A stretch of 54,903 bases of DNA, from positions 1 to 54,903 of the forward strand of contig JACZXH010000014.1 of assembly GCA_022571715.1 (NCBI GenBank). The letters are read 5' to 3'. Both the position numbers and the translations under genes were made by a program. Of this stretch, positions 26,284-35,418 are shown piece after piece (the stretch's first letter is position 1; every line of letters begins with the position of its first letter). Below the pieces are notes generated by a model. It saw nothing but the letters and a program-made list of their open reading frames with translations, did not search any database and was not told the origin of the DNA. The stretch comes from Bacteroidota bacterium (lineage in GTDB: Bacteria; Bacteroidota; Bacteroidia; Cytophagales; Cyclobacteriaceae).

Positions 26284-28428
26284 TTAACGCTCTTCAATTG
26301 GTTTTTCAGGCGATTTATCACCTTCCCCTGGTGGTTCATCGGTGACGCTGATTTCGCCCAGACCATTCGATCCTTTCTTCCCCGCTCCGGCCTTATCAGA
26401 GGATTCTTTGTTTTCGGAATCAAGGGTAATTTTCCGATCCTCTTTTTTTGCCTTTTCGCGTGCCTTCCTCTCCTTTTCTTCTACACGTTTGGTAAACTCT
26501 TCATAAGCAGTATGATGTTTAAATGGACGTTTACCAATCAAAGTCTCCAGGTCGCTTTGGAAAATAACTTCTTTTTCCAGGAGTTCCTTTGCCACTATTA
26601 TAAGCTCTTTTTTCTTTTTTATAAGCAATTTTTTTGTACGCTGGTAAGCCGAATTCACTATTTTCTTCACCTCCTGATCGATCAACTCGGCTGTTGCTTC
26701 GGAATAAGGCTTGTTGAACTGGTACTCCCCCGGTTTTGATTCATAGTAGGAAATATTACCGATCTTGTCATTCATTCCATAAATTGTTACCATGCTGTAC
26801 GCCATTTTGGTGATTTTTTCCAGATCGCTTAATGCACCGGTTGATATTTTTCCTAATATAATTTCTTCTGCCACACGTCCTCCGAGCGCCATGCACATAT
26901 CATCCATTAGCTGATCGGTCTGGTAAAGATATTGTTCTTTGGGTAAATACTGAGCATAGCCTAACGCCGCAATCCCTCGTGGAACAATGCTTACTTTCAC
27001 CAGTGGGTCAGCGTGTTCGAGAAACCAGCCTGCAACCGCATGACCGGCTTCATGATAAGCCACAATCTTTTTTTCTTCGGGTAAAATTATCTTACTTTTC
27101 TTTTCAAGTCCCCCGATCACCCGGTCAATGGCATCCTGAAAATCATCCATATCCACAGCATTTTTGTTTTTCCTGGCGGCGATAAGCGCAGCTTCATTAC
27201 TTACATTGGCAATTTCAGCGCCTGCGAAACCGGGCGTTTGGGCAGCAAGCCTTTTCGTATCTACTGTCTTATCAAGTTTTATGGGTTTTAGGTGAACCTT
27301 GAATATAGCTTCCCTTCCCATGATATCCGGTTTATCTATGCTGATTTGCCGGTCGAATCGGCCGGGCCGTAACAATGCAAAATCCAGCACATCCGGCCGA
27401 TTGGTTGCCGCGAGAATAATAACTCCGGAATCAGTCGAAAAACCATCCATTTCTACTAACAACGAGTTTAGAGTGTTTTCTCTTTCATCATTGGAGCCGG
27501 GTACCTGTCCGCGCCCTCTTGATCGGCCAATGGCATCTATTTCATCAATAAATATGATACAGGGTGCTTTTTCTTTTGCCTGCTTAAAAAGATCCCTGAC
27601 CCTGGCCGCCCCGACACCTACAAACATCTCTACAAAATCAGAACCCGATAAGGAGAAAAATGGAACTGCAGCTTCTCCGGCAACTGCTTTGGCCAGCAAG
27701 GTTTTACCAGTGCCGGGAGGTCCTACCAGCAATGCGCCTTTCGGAATTTTGCCTCCTAACCTCGTGAACTTGCCGGGGGTTTTTAGGAAATCAACAATTT
27801 CTTTTACCTCTTCCTTGGCCTCATCAAGTCCGGCAACATCATCAAATGTGGTTTTCACTTGGTTATCAGCATCAAATAAAGCCGCCCGTGATTTACCTAT
27901 ATTAAATATCTGACTACCCGGTCCGCCTGATCCGGTCATCCGGCGCATCAGGAACCAGAAACCGAAAAGTATCAGAATAAGGAATCCCCAGTTGAATAGA
28001 AAACTCATAACATCATGCCGGTCTTCAATTGTATAGGAGATGGACTGCCCGGTAGATTCTTCCAGAATTCTGAGGCGTGCCATAAAAGCTGCAGGATCAA
28101 GCAACTGAAAACGGTATTGCGGACCATCTCCTGTTGCAAAAGGGCCCCTGTTTTCAAGCTCTGATCTGTATTTGGCATTTTGAAGTGCATCACTTTTCAG
28201 ATAAACCTCAACAATTTCCTGATTCTTTATGATTGTAATTCTATCCACATCTTTACTCTCCACCATTTCTTCGAATCGGTTTGGAGGAATTTCGATGGTT
28301 GCACTTGACCTGTTGAAATAGGTAACTGCAAAAATTAAACCTACTAGTGACACAATAATCCAAATCTGATAGTTTGGCTTTTTTGGTGCATTAGAGCCCA
28401 TTTTTTTCTTATCCTGTTTATTTGCCAT
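26284..28428 (-). CDS. ftsH: ATP-dependent zinc metalloprotease FtsH
   Basis: A 714-residue membrane protease. Two transmembrane helices (about 19-40 and 138-158) flank a periplasmic domain. The AAA module has Walker A GPPGTGKT near residue 238, Walker [12 protein letters not shown] near 292 and an SRH ending in RPGRFD. The M41 protease site is HEAGH near 460 with the third zinc ligand in the DLEKIT region. The C-terminal 80 residues are charged, low-complexity and rich in Lys/Glu/Ser, longer than in E. coli. FtsH removes misfolded and regulatory membrane proteins, including LpxC in enterobacteria; lpxH is the next gene here. It follows rsfS by 69 bases, probably as one unit, and ends at a strong hairpin terminator. 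Confidence 0.97.
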   Translation of the reverse strand: MANKQDKKKMGSNAPKKPNYQIWIIVSLVGLIFAVTYFNRSSATIEIPPNRFEEMVESKDVDRITIIKNQEIVEVYLKSDALQNAKYRSELENRGPFATGDGPQYRFQLLDPAAFMARLRILEESTGQSISYTIEDRHDVMSFLFNWGFLILILFGFWFLMRRMTGSGGPGSQIFNIGKSRAALFDADNQVKTTFDDVAGLDEAKEEVKEIVDFLKTPGKFTRLGGKIPKGALLVGPPGTGKTLLAKAVAGEAAVPFFSLSGSDFVEMFVGVGAARVRDLFKQAKEKAPCIIFIDEIDAIGRSRGRGQVPGSNDERENTLNSLLVEMDGFSTDSGVIILAATNRPDVLDFALLRPGRFDRQISIDKPDIMGREAIFKVHLKPIKLDKTVDTKRLAAQTPGFAGAEIANVSNEAALIAARKNKNAVDMDDFQDAIDRVIGGLEKKSKIILPEEKKIVAYHEAGHAVAGWFLEHADPLVKVSIVPRGIAALGYAQYLPKEQYLYQTDQLMDDMCMALGGRVAEEIILGKISTGALSDLEKITKMAYSMVTIYGMNDKIGNISYYESKPGEYQFNKPYSEATAELIDQEVKKIVNSAYQRTKKLLIKKKKELIIVAKELLEKEVIFQSDLETLIGKRPFKHHTAYEEFTKRVEEKERKAREKAKKEDRKITLDSENKESSDKAGAGKKGSNGLGEISVTDEPPGEGDKSPEKPIEER

Positions 28429-28497
28429 TTACTTATTATTCTCTAGTTTCTTTATAATCATTAATTAGTAACGTGAAAATTCCCTGCAGGTATGGGA

Positions 28498-28869
28498 TCA
28501 GGAAGCAATCCTGGTTACCTCGGCATCTCCCCACAGGTCTTCAAGGGCAAAAAAAGTACGCTTTTCGCTCTTAAAAACATGGGCAACCACATCAACATAA
28601 TCTAATAAAACCCATTCATTATTTTTCTGGCCCTCTTTATGCCAGGGGTCTTGCTGGTCTGATTTATAAACAATTTCCTCGATCGATTCAGATATGGCAC
28701 CAACTTGCGTGTCAGAATTTCCCGAACAAATAACGAAGAAGTCTACAATGGAGTTGGGCACATGCCTGAGATCCAATACCACAATATCATAAGCTTTCTT
28801 TTCCTGCATTCCTTTTACAACCACTTTGCTCAGATCTTCGGACGGTAGAAAGCTATTTCTCTTCAGCAT
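28498..28869 (-). CDS. rsfS: Ribosome silencing factor RsfS
   Basis: RsfS/Iojap family, 123 residues, of usual length. Typical segments are DIVVLDLRHVPNSIVDFFVICSGNS near residue 30, then HKEGQKNNEWVLLDYVDVVAHVF near 80 and the end YALEDLWGD-like FALEDLWGDAEV. RsfS binds L14 of the 50S subunit and blocks subunit joining when nutrients are scarce. ATG at 28869 is supported by family alignment. A -7 element TAATTTTG at 28907-28900 (minus) with TTTTG 18 bases upstream gives a promoter about 24 bases before the start. The gene is divergent from birA with only 39 bases between them, and it heads the rsfS-ftsH unit. Confidence 0.95.
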   Translation of the reverse strand: MLKRNSFLPSEDLSKVVVKGMQEKKAYDIVVLDLRHVPNSIVDFFVICSGNSDTQVGAISESIEEIVYKSDQQDPWHKEGQKNNEWVLLDYVDVVAHVFKSEKRTFFALEDLWGDAEVTRIAS

Positions 28870-28873
28870 TCAC

Positions 28874-28881
28874 TAACTTTG
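28874..28881 (+). promoter_or_regulatory. Candidate -7 element for birA
   Basis: TAACTTTG matches TAnnTTTG, placing a start near 28887, about 22 bases before the birA TTG. The matching -33 region falls inside the rsfS start and lacks a clear TTG, so this is tentative. Confidence 0.35.
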
Positions 28882-28899
28882 GTTTAACAAACGAAATTA

Positions 28900-28929
28900 C
28901 AAAATTACTTGTATAAAAGTCTTGCCAAA
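28900..28929 (-). promoter_or_regulatory. Candidate promoter of rsfS-ftsH
   Basis: On the minus strand TTTG (28929-28926), an 18-base spacer and TAATTTTG (28907-28900) fit the Bacteroidota TTTG/TAnnTTTG form. Its -33 element lies inside the first codons of birA, and the birA start codon is in the spacer. Confidence 0.45.
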
Positions 28930-29670
28930 ACTTCGATTGTAGGGAAAAAGGTTATTTTCATGCCATCTTGTCATTCAACTAATGACATATGTGCTGAATT
29001 TTTAGCGGCAGGTCAAGGCGACAATGGATTGGTGATTGCCACCGACTACCAGACTGATGGCCGTGGGCAAGGTACAAACCTGTGGATATCAGATAAAGGT
29101 GAAAATTTGATTATCAGTATTTTACTGGACACCTCGTTTCTTGCTGTATCGGAGCAGTTTTATCTGAATATGGTGGTTTGCATTTCAATATTGGAAGTTT
29201 TAAAAAATTATCTAGGCGAGAATGTAAAGATAAAGTGGCCCAATGATATATATTATAATGATAAAAAAATATGTGGTGTATTAATTCAGAACAATCTGAA
29301 AGGAACCTCCATGGAATATTCCATTGTGGGAATCGGAATTAACGTTAATCAAACAGTATTTGCACCTGGAAATGCCGCCTCATTACGTATGATTACAGGC
29401 AAATGGTATGAATTACAGAATGTATTCGAACAGACAGGGGAAAAGCTTGAAAAGTATTATTTGCTATTGAAAGACGGCAATAATAAATCTCTAAAAAGAC
29501 ATTACATGAAAAACCTGATGTGGTATCAGGAAGCACATAATTTTGCATTCAAAACTGACAAGGTATTTAAAGGTATAATTACAGATGTAGAGGAATCAGG
29601 TAGGTTGATTATAAAAAGTGGAGATGTAATACACCGGTTTGGATATCAGGAAATAAGGTTTGTTCGATAA
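28909..29670 (+). CDS. birA: Biotin-[acetyl-CoA carboxylase] ligase
   Basis: A biotin protein ligase of 253 residues without the N-terminal DNA-binding domain of bifunctional BirA, so it is a group I, non-regulatory enzyme. Motifs are SCHSTND near residue 23, the biotinyl-AMP loop GRGQGTNLW near 58, KWPNDIYYNDKKICGVL near 108 and GIGINVN near 142. It activates biotin with ATP and attaches it to the Lys of carrier proteins; a carrier with AMKM is encoded at 35419-35919. The start is TTG at 28909, as no ATG lies before the catalytic motifs and family length fits. It is divergent from rsfS at 39 bases. Confidence 0.92.
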   Translation: MYKSLAKTSIVGKKVIFMPSCHSTNDICAEFLAAGQGDNGLVIATDYQTDGRGQGTNLWISDKGENLIISILLDTSFLAVSEQFYLNMVVCISILEVLKNYLGENVKIKWPNDIYYNDKKICGVLIQNNLKGTSMEYSIVGIGINVNQTVFAPGNAASLRMITGKWYELQNVFEQTGEKLEKYYLLLKDGNNKSLKRHYMKNLMWYQEAHNFAFKTDKVFKGIITDVEESGRLIIKSGDVIHRFGYQEIRFVR

Positions 29671-29677
29671 TGTAATC

Positions 29678-29708
29678 TTTGACTGCAGCAACTTATCGAG
29701 TAACTTTG
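29678..29708 (+). promoter_or_regulatory. ahcY promoter
   Basis: TTTG (29678-29681), 19 bases, TAACTTTG (29701-29708): a full match to the Bacteroidota promoter form. Transcription would start near 29714, about 27 bases before the ahcY ATG. Confidence 0.6.
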
Positions 29709-29740
29709 TGTTTAAATTCTGAGACTCATAAAAAAAATCA

Positions 29741-31048
29741 ATGATTGACACACAATTAAACTACAAGGTAAAAGATATTTCGCTTGCCGGTTGGGGAAGA
29801 AAAGAAATAAGGCTTGCAGAAGCAGAAATGCCTGGATTAATCGCCTTGCGGGAAGAGTACCGAGACAATAAGCCACTAAAAGGAGCAAGAATAGCCGGCT
29901 GCTTGCACATGACCATTCAGACCGCTGTACTTATTGAAACGCTAACCGAACTTGGTGCGGAGGTTTCATGGTCATCATGCAATATTTTTTCAACGCAAGA
30001 TCATGCTGCCGCCGAAATTGCAAAAACAGGGATCCCCGTTTTTGCCTGGAAGGGAATGAACGAAGAAGAATTTGATTGGTGTATCGAGCAAACATTATTT
30101 GCGTTCGAAGGGGGTAAGCAGCTCAACATGATACTGGATGATGGTGGCGATTTAACAAACATGGTATTCGACCAATTTCCGGAACTTGTAAAAGGACTTA
30201 ACGGTGTGTCTGAAGAAACGACCACTGGCGTGCACAGGTTGTATGAAAGGATGAAAGAAGGTACTCTTCCGGTTCCTGCTATTAATGTGAATGATTCCGT
30301 TACAAAATCAAAGTTTGACAATAAATATGGATGCCGCGAATCACTTGTGGATGCCATACGCAGAGCTACCGACCTTATGCTTGCAGGTAAAATTGCTGTG
30401 GTAGCAGGTTATGGTGATGTAGGAAAAGGTTCTGCGCAGTCACTCAGAGGCGCCGGAGTACGTGTGATAATAACCGAGATTGACCCAATATGTGCCCTTC
30501 AGGCGGCAATGGATGGTTTTGAGGTTAAGAAAATGACTGATGCAGTGAAGGAAGCTGATATAGTAGTAACAGCGACCGGAAACAAGGATATCATTACTGG
30601 AGAACATTTTATGCTGATGAGGGATAAGACCATTGTATGCAATATCGGACACTTTGATAATGAGATAGATATGGCCTGGCTAATCAGTAATTATGGTGGT
30701 ACAAAAGATACGATCAAACCACAGGTTGACCTTTATAATGTGGAGGGCAAGGATATCATAATATTGGCAGAAGGAAGATTAGTTAACCTTGGTTGCGCTA
30801 CGGGGCACCCTTCATTTGTAATGTCAAATTCATTTACAAATCAGACCCTTGCACAGATCGAACTATGGAAATATAATGATAAGTATGAAACTAAAGTGTA
30901 TATGCTTCCCAAGCATCTTGATGAAAAAGTAGCAAGGTTGCATCTGGCAAAAATTGGCGTAGTACTGGAAAAACTTACTCCTGAACAAGCGAAATATATT
31001 GGGGTAACGGTAGATGGCCCGTATAAACCGGAATACTACCGGTACTAA
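29741..31048 (+). CDS. ahcY: Adenosylhomocysteinase
   Basis: S-adenosylhomocysteine hydrolase, 435 residues, the usual bacterial length. It shows [21 protein letters not shown] near residue 50, [14 protein letters not shown]-type active-site motif near 80, [13 protein letters not shown] near 185, the NAD-binding [10 protein letters not shown] near 225, and the C-terminal YRY that completes the partner subunit NAD site. It splits S-adenosylhomocysteine into adenosine and homocysteine, removing the inhibitor made by methyltransferases and feeding homocysteine back to methionine. It complements the SAM-I-controlled methionine operon elsewhere in this window. No riboswitch is visible upstream; the leader is only about 27 bases. 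A clean promoter lies at 29678-29708. Confidence 0.97.
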   Translation: MIDTQLNYKVKDISLAGWGRKEIRLAEAEMPGLIALREEYRDNKPLKGARIAGCLHMTIQTAVLIETLTELGAEVSWSSCNIFSTQDHAAAEIAKTGIPVFAWKGMNEEEFDWCIEQTLFAFEGGKQLNMILDDGGDLTNMVFDQFPELVKGLNGVSEETTTGVHRLYERMKEGTLPVPAINVNDSVTKSKFDNKYGCRESLVDAIRRATDLMLAGKIAVVAGYGDVGKGSAQSLRGAGVRVIITEIDPICALQAAMDGFEVKKMTDAVKEADIVVTATGNKDIITGEHFMLMRDKTIVCNIGHFDNEIDMAWLISNYGGTKDTIKPQVDLYNVEGKDIIILAEGRLVNLGCATGHPSFVMSNSFTNQTLAQIELWKYNDKYETKVYMLPKHLDEKVARLHLAKIGVVLEKLTPEQAKYIGVTVDGPYKPEYYRY

Positions 31049-31079
31049 GCCTGGAAAAGTGTATTGCATAGTTTGATTG

Positions 31080-31946
31080 ATGAAAGTTAGTGGATTTACG
31101 ATTATCAGGAACGCAATTAAGTTTGATTTCCCGGTCGTAGAATCTATTACTTCCATTCTTCCCCTATGTAACGAATTTATAGTTGCAGTTGGCAATTCTG
31201 ATGATGGCACACTTGATGTGATTCGGAATATTGACGACACGAAAATCCGGATTATTGAAACCATTTGGGATGAGCGTTTGATAGGAAAAGGAGGGAAGGT
31301 ACTGGCAGCAGAGACGAACAAATCTCTTGAAGCAATTTCGGACGATGCAGACTGGGCATTTTATATCCAGAGCGATGAAGTCGTACATGAGAAAGACCTC
31401 CCAGCAATTTATTCAGCAATGGAAAAATGGAAGGACGATTCACAAGTCGATGGTTTACTCTTTAAGTATCTACATTTTTATGGGTCGTATGATTATCTGG
31501 CCAGTTCACCTCATTGGTATTCAAGAGAGATTCGGATTATTAAAAACCATAGATCAATATTTTCTTACAACGATGCCCAAGGGTTCCGAAAAGGGAAAAA
31601 TAAAAAACTGAAAGTAAAACCTGTGGACGTTTATTATTATCATTATGGCTGGGTTAAGCATCCGGAAACCATGCAAAAGAAAAGGTTATTTCATCTTACA
31701 TGGCAAAATGAAAAAGTTAGTAAAGAAGAACGAAACAGTCGGCAGTATGATTACTCAAAAATAGAAACCATACAATTGTTCAATGGCACCCATCCAAAAG
31801 TGATTCAGTCAAGGATCGAGAAAAAAAACTGGGCATTTGAATATGATATTGCCTTCAACAGGCTTTCATTAAAAAATAAGTTAAAAATGGCAGTCAAAAA
31901 ATATTTTGGTATTGAACTTGGGTATAAAAATTATCGTTTGATTTAG
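31080..31946 (+). CDS. Glycosyltransferase family 2 protein
   Basis: A 288-residue GT2-like enzyme. The start is ATG at 31080; a TTG directly before it (31077) is in frame but unnecessary. The N-terminal GT-A fold is recognisable from GFTIIRNAIKFDFPVVESI, the nucleotide-sugar segment VGNSDDGTLDVI near residue 40, and FYIQSDEVVHEKD near 98, where the usual D-x-D is the variant S-D-E. The C-terminal half is rich in Tyr and Trp (YYYHYGWVKHPE) and has no membrane helix. The donor and acceptor are unknown; it likely adds a sugar to a surface glycan or glycolipid. It sits alone between ahcY and the sigma-factor operon, 31 bases after ahcY, possibly cotranscribed with it. Confidence 0.83.
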   Translation: MKVSGFTIIRNAIKFDFPVVESITSILPLCNEFIVAVGNSDDGTLDVIRNIDDTKIRIIETIWDERLIGKGGKVLAAETNKSLEAISDDADWAFYIQSDEVVHEKDLPAIYSAMEKWKDDSQVDGLLFKYLHFYGSYDYLASSPHWYSREIRIIKNHRSIFSYNDAQGFRKGKNKKLKVKPVDVYYYHYGWVKHPETMQKKRLFHLTWQNEKVSKEERNSRQYDYSKIETIQLFNGTHPKVIQSRIEKKNWAFEYDIAFNRLSLKNKLKMAVKKYFGIELGYKNYRLI

Positions 31947-31981
31947 AATAAATGAAATTACACTTGCACATTAAATATTAC

Positions 31982-31989
31982 TATTTTTG
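31982..31989 (+). promoter_or_regulatory. Possible -7 element just before the sigma-factor gene
   Basis: TATTTTTG matches TAnnTTTG but lies only six bases before the ATG at 31996, which would give a leaderless or almost leaderless message. The nearest TTG is 15 bases upstream, too close. May be chance. Confidence 0.25.
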
Positions 31990-31995
31990 AATCAA

Positions 31996-32583
31996 ATGTC
32001 AGAAACAAAAAGGAAACGATATTCAGAAGCTGAAAAAACGAAAGTCTTTGATATAGAGTTTTATCCGCATATCGATTCGATGTATAATTTTGCTTATCGC
32101 CTTACTTTTGACGAAGATGACGCAAAGGATCTTGTTCAGGACACGTACCTGAAGGCCTTTCGTTTTATAGAATCATTCCAGAAAGGAACTAATGCCAAAG
32201 CATGGTTGTTTCGAATATTGAAAAACAGTTTTATCAATGATTTTAGGAAGAAAAGTAAAGAACCTTCCAAAGTAGATTATCAAGAAGTTGAATCTTATTA
32301 TAACTCTGGTGATGTTGATAAAACAATAACCACCGATTTGAGAGTTGATTCTCTCAAAGATATGATGGGGGATGAAGTTACTAATGCGCTCAATACGCTG
32401 GATGTAGATTTCAGAACGGTGATTATACTTTGTGATCTGGAAGGATTTAAATATGACGAAATGGCCAGGATATTAGATATCCCCATCGGTACTGTTAGAT
32501 CGAGGTTACACAGAGCGAGAAACCTGTTGAGAGAAAATCTAAGAGTGTATGCAAAAACGATGGGCTATGTTAAAAAGAGTTAA
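31996..32583 (+). CDS. ECF-type RNA polymerase sigma factor
   Basis: A sigma-70 family protein of 195 residues with only regions 2 and 4. Region 2 runs from about residue 20 to 95 (YPHIDSMYNFAYRL, DEDDAKDLVQDTYLKAF, KAWLFRILKNSFINDFR). Region 4 (about 130-185) has LDVDFRTVIILCDLEGFKYDEMARIL and the helix-turn-helix IPIGTVRSRLHRARNLL. ATG at 31996 is preferred over an upstream TTG in the same frame. The next gene starts immediately after the stop and encodes a zinc-binding anti-sigma-like protein, the normal partner arrangement for ECF factors. The target regulon is unknown. SigW/RpoE-like factors of this length are common in Bacteroidota. Confidence 0.92.
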   Translation: MSETKRKRYSEAEKTKVFDIEFYPHIDSMYNFAYRLTFDEDDAKDLVQDTYLKAFRFIESFQKGTNAKAWLFRILKNSFINDFRKKSKEPSKVDYQEVESYYNSGDVDKTITTDLRVDSLKDMMGDEVTNALNTLDVDFRTVIILCDLEGFKYDEMARILDIPIGTVRSRLHRARNLLRENLRVYAKTMGYVKKS

Positions 32584-32883
32584 ATGACAAAAATTTTACC
32601 AAACTGGTTTAAAAAAAATATAATCAGCAGGCATTTAATGACTAATTGCCCTGATGAGGAACGCTGCCTGCATTTGTTGGAGGTAATTCTTGACGATGAA
32701 TCCACACCTGAAGCTGAACAAGAGTACTTTGAACATATTGACCAATGCTGGCCGTGTTATCAAAATTATAATCTGGAAAAAGCTATCAGGAAACTTATCA
32801 AATCTAAAATAGAGAATAAACCGGTTCCTGATGGTCTTATAAAAAGTATTAAACGAGAGATTGAAAAAATTACAATCGAATAG
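32584..32883 (+). CDS. Small zinc-binding anti-sigma factor-like protein
   Basis: A 99-residue soluble protein that starts on the base after the sigma factor stop codon. Near residue 50 it has HIDQCWPC, the H-x3-C-x2-C zinc motif of ZAS anti-sigma factors; further upstream Cys ([16 protein letters not shown]) and acidic residues fit that fold. There is no transmembrane segment, unlike RseA-type anti-sigma factors, so it would sense a cytoplasmic signal, possibly redox via the zinc thiolates. By position and motif it most likely binds and inhibits the preceding ECF sigma factor. The gmk start codon lies inside its last codons. Family assignment is by motif and context, not by detailed homology. 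Confidence 0.75.
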   Translation: MTKILPNWFKKNIISRHLMTNCPDEERCLHLLEVILDDESTPEAEQEYFEHIDQCWPCYQNYNLEKAIRKLIKSKIENKPVPDGLIKSIKREIEKITIE

Positions 32884-33454
32884 CAAGGTAGGCAAGATAT
32901 TCATTTTTTCTGCACCTTCAGGTTCCGGTAAAACCACCATTGTCAGATATTTACTGGACAACAATTCAGACCTGGGATTTTCCATTTCAGCATGTACACG
33001 CAATAAACGGGGTCATGAGGAGGTACATGGGAGGGATTACTATTTTCTTACCCGCAAAGAATTCAAGGAAAAAATAGGCAGCAATGAATTCATTGAATGG
33101 GAAGAAGTGTATGATGGAAATTATTACGGTACCCTGAAATCTGAAGTCCAACGACTATGGTCAATAGGCAAGAATGTGATTTTCGATGTGGATGTACAAG
33201 GTGGAATTAACCTCAAAAAATATTTCGCCGATAAAGCATTATCTGTTTTTGTTAAAGTTGTTTCGAAAGAAACATTAAGAAAAAGACTTGAGGAAAGAAA
33301 AACTGAGACGGAAGAAACTTTGGCTAAGCGATTGGATAAAGCTAAATTTGAACAATCATTTGCTGATCAGTTTGATGTTATACTTGTTAACGAAACACTT
33401 GACAAATCGCTTCGGAAAGCACAGGAAATATACGACGAGTTCAAGGCATTGTGA
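32861..33454 (+). CDS. gmk: Guanylate kinase
   Basis: The 197-residue enzyme has the P-loop [10 protein letters not shown] at about residue 17, the GMP-binding segment STRxxR-like [19 protein letters not shown] near 45, and the [13 protein letters not shown] segment near 108. It phosphorylates GMP to GDP with ATP. The start is TTG at 32861, overlapping the end of the anti-sigma gene by 23 bases; no ATG precedes the P-loop. Such overlap suggests translational coupling with the sigma/anti-sigma pair, an unusual placement for an essential nucleotide kinase though short operons of unrelated genes are common here. It is followed 18 bases later by nadD. Confidence 0.95.
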   Translation: MKKLQSNSKVGKIFIFSAPSGSGKTTIVRYLLDNNSDLGFSISACTRNKRGHEEVHGRDYYFLTRKEFKEKIGSNEFIEWEEVYDGNYYGTLKSEVQRLWSIGKNVIFDVDVQGGINLKKYFADKALSVFVKVVSKETLRKRLEERKTETEETLAKRLDKAKFEQSFADQFDVILVNETLDKSLRKAQEIYDEFKAL

Positions 33455-33472
33455 ATCGTTTTTTTTTCAGAG

Positions 33473-34048
33473 ATGAAAGTAGGCCTGTTTTTCGGATCAT
33501 TCAACCCCATACATACAGGTCATCTTATTATAGCCAGTATATTGGTGGAAACTACGGATATTGATAAGGTGTGGTTTGTAGTTTCTCCGCAGAATCCCCT
33601 TAAAAGCCGCAAATCGCTATTACATGAATTTGACCGGCTCGTCATGGCGCGGGCAGCCATTAATGATAACGGTAACCTGGAAGTCTCAGATGTGGAATTT
33701 CGGATGCCGAAACCAAGTTATACCATTGATACGATGATGTACCTTGCTGAGAAACATGCTGACAAGAGGTTTGTGTTGATTATTGGTGAGGATAATCTTA
33801 AAACATTTCCAAAATGGAAAAATTTTAAAATCATCATTGAAAAATTTGAAGTGTATGTTTATCCACGTCCGACATCAGTTGATTTCGATTTGAAAACGCA
33901 CCCTAATATACACATGGTCGAGGCTCCCATGATAGACATTTCAGCTACATTTATCAGAAAGTGCATCAAACAAAGCAGATCGGTCAGGTACCTTGTTCCG
34001 GATCTGGTAGAAGAAATGATCCGGTCAAAAATGTTTTACCAAAACTAA
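33473..34048 (+). CDS. nadD: Nicotinate-nucleotide adenylyltransferase
   Basis: NadD, 191 residues. It has the nucleotidyl-transferase signature GSFNPIHTGHLIIA (the H-x-G-H motif) at about residue 9, then FVVSPQNPLK near 35, SYTIDTM near 85 and the C-terminal ISATFIRKC, where ISxTxxR binds the ATP phosphates. The enzyme joins ATP and nicotinate mononucleotide to make deamido-NAD. It lies 18 bases after gmk and probably shares its message. It converges with frr so closely that the stop codons overlap (CTAA at 34045-34048), leaving no room for a terminator between them. Confidence 0.95.
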   Translation: MKVGLFFGSFNPIHTGHLIIASILVETTDIDKVWFVVSPQNPLKSRKSLLHEFDRLVMARAAINDNGNLEVSDVEFRMPKPSYTIDTMMYLAEKHADKRFVLIIGEDNLKTFPKWKNFKIIIEKFEVYVYPRPTSVDFDLKTHPNIHMVEAPMIDISATFIRKCIKQSRSVRYLVPDLVEEMIRSKMFYQN

Positions 34049-34605
34049 ACAGTCATTATTTCTTCCTCTTTCTTTTTGACCAGTTCATCGACTATTGAGC
34101 TCTGTGCTTCGGTCATTTTATCGAGTTTTTCTTCAAATATTTTTAACTCATCTTCCGATACGCCATCTTTCTGAAGTTGTTTGAAGTTGTGCTGGCAATC
34201 ATGCCGTGCATTGCGAACACTGATTTTACCGTTTTCCCCTTCATGTCGCACTTGTTTTACAAGGACAAGTCTTCGTTCTTCTGTTAATGCTGGAATGTTA
34301 ATAAAAATCTGTTCGCCATCATTCTGTGGGTTAAGCCCCAGGTCGCTATTTATAATTGCTCGTTCGATGTCAGGGATATTCGTTTTTTCCCAGGGCTTGA
34401 TCATCAGGGTTTTTGCATCGGGGGTATTTACAGAAGCTACCTGATTGATAGGCGTTGGTGATCCGTAATATTCAACCATGATGCCGTCGAGCATGTTGGG
34501 CATGGCTTTGCCAGCTCTGATTTTCGTTAATACATTATTCGCATGATCAACCGAATTATTCATCATTTCTTCGGCATAATCAAGATAGAAATTAATATCT
34601 TCCAT
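34045..34605 (-). CDS. frr: Ribosome recycling factor
   Basis: RRF of 186 residues, normal length. Typical segments are MxNSVDHANNVLTKIRAGKA near residue 15, YYGSPTPINQVASVNTPDA near 47, MIKPWEK near 70, the NIPALTEERRLVLVKQVRHEGE block near 105, and the helical C-terminus. With EF-G (encoded at 50588) it splits the post-termination ribosome. It follows pyrH by 26 bases on the same strand, the classical pyrH-frr order. Its TAG stop overlaps the convergent nadD TAA by three bases. Confidence 0.97.
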   Translation of the reverse strand: MEDINFYLDYAEEMMNNSVDHANNVLTKIRAGKAMPNMLDGIMVEYYGSPTPINQVASVNTPDAKTLMIKPWEKTNIPDIERAIINSDLGLNPQNDGEQIFINIPALTEERRLVLVKQVRHEGENGKISVRNARHDCQHNFKQLQKDGVSEDELKIFEEKLDKMTEAQSSIVDELVKKKEEEIMTV

Positions 34606-34631
34606 AATATATTATTTTTCAATTCTCAGAA

Positions 34632-35336
34632 TTAATTAATCAACGTTCCAACGCTTTCGCCATTCACAATTCGTGCGAGGTTACCTGCGCGGTTCATATC
34701 GAAAACAATAATGGGCAAATTATTTTCTTGACACAAGGTAAAAGCGGTCATATCCATTATGTTTAACCCTTTTTGAAATGCTTCCTTATATGAAAGTTGC
34801 GGATAACGAGTGGCATCGCCATTTTTCTCCGGATCAGAAGAATAAACCCCATCCACACGGGTCCCCTTAAGTACCACATCAGCGTGAATTTCAATCGCTC
34901 TTAAAGCAGCAGTGCTGTCGGTCGTAAAATACGGGTTTCCTATACCGGCACCAAATATCACAACACGGCCTTTTTCAAGATGCCTTTCGGCACGCCGTTT
35001 TATAAAGGGTTCGCAGACCTGCTCCATATTAATTCCGGACATAAGTCGAGTAAACATCCCTAATTTTTCAAAGGCACTTTGCAATGCCATGCCATTGATT
35101 ACGGTAGCGAGCATCCCCATATAATCGCCTTGCACACGATCAATTCCAATTTTTTCGGAATCAACACCTCGGAAGATATTGCCCCCACCTATGACAATTG
35201 CAATTTCAACTCCTTTATCATGTACGGTTTTAACATCGAGGGCATATTGCTCAAGCCGGGCAGGGTCGATACCGAATTTCCTAGAACCCATTAGTGCCTC
35301 ACCGCTGAGCTTCAGTAGAATTCTTTTAAATTTCAT
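34632..35336 (-). CDS. pyrH: Uridylate (UMP) kinase
   Basis: The 234-residue protein belongs to the amino-acid kinase fold UMP kinases. Visible are KLSGEALMG near residue 7, [10 protein letters not shown] near 47, [17 protein letters not shown] near 70, [20 protein letters not shown] near 127 and [13 protein letters not shown] near 155. It makes UDP from UMP for all pyrimidine nucleotides. It pairs with frr downstream. TATATTTG at 35373-35366 (minus) is a candidate -7 element about 30 bases before the ATG, without a clear -33. Identification is firm. Confidence 0.97.
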   Translation of the reverse strand: MKFKRILLKLSGEALMGSRKFGIDPARLEQYALDVKTVHDKGVEIAIVIGGGNIFRGVDSEKIGIDRVQGDYMGMLATVINGMALQSAFEKLGMFTRLMSGINMEQVCEPFIKRRAERHLEKGRVVIFGAGIGNPYFTTDSTAALRAIEIHADVVLKGTRVDGVYSSDPEKNGDATRYPQLSYKEAFQKGLNIMDMTAFTLCQENNLPIIVFDMNRAGNLARIVNGESVGTLIN

Positions 35337-35365
35337 TAAACGGATAAATATTTAGCAGTTGCAGG

Positions 35366-35373
35366 CAAATATA
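35366..35373 (-). promoter_or_regulatory. Candidate -7 element for pyrH-frr
   Basis: TATATTTG on the minus strand fits TAnnTTTG and lies about 30 bases before the pyrH ATG. No clear TTTG sits 19-20 bases upstream. Confidence 0.3.
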
Positions 35374-35418
35374 ATTAAGTATGATAAGTATGTTAGATGA
35401 AACGATCTGCTTTACTTG

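Noticed and set aside
27299-27913. 204-codon plus-strand open frame opposite ftsH
   Set aside because: It is a shadow of the conserved AAA region of ftsH with no start signal or family resemblance.
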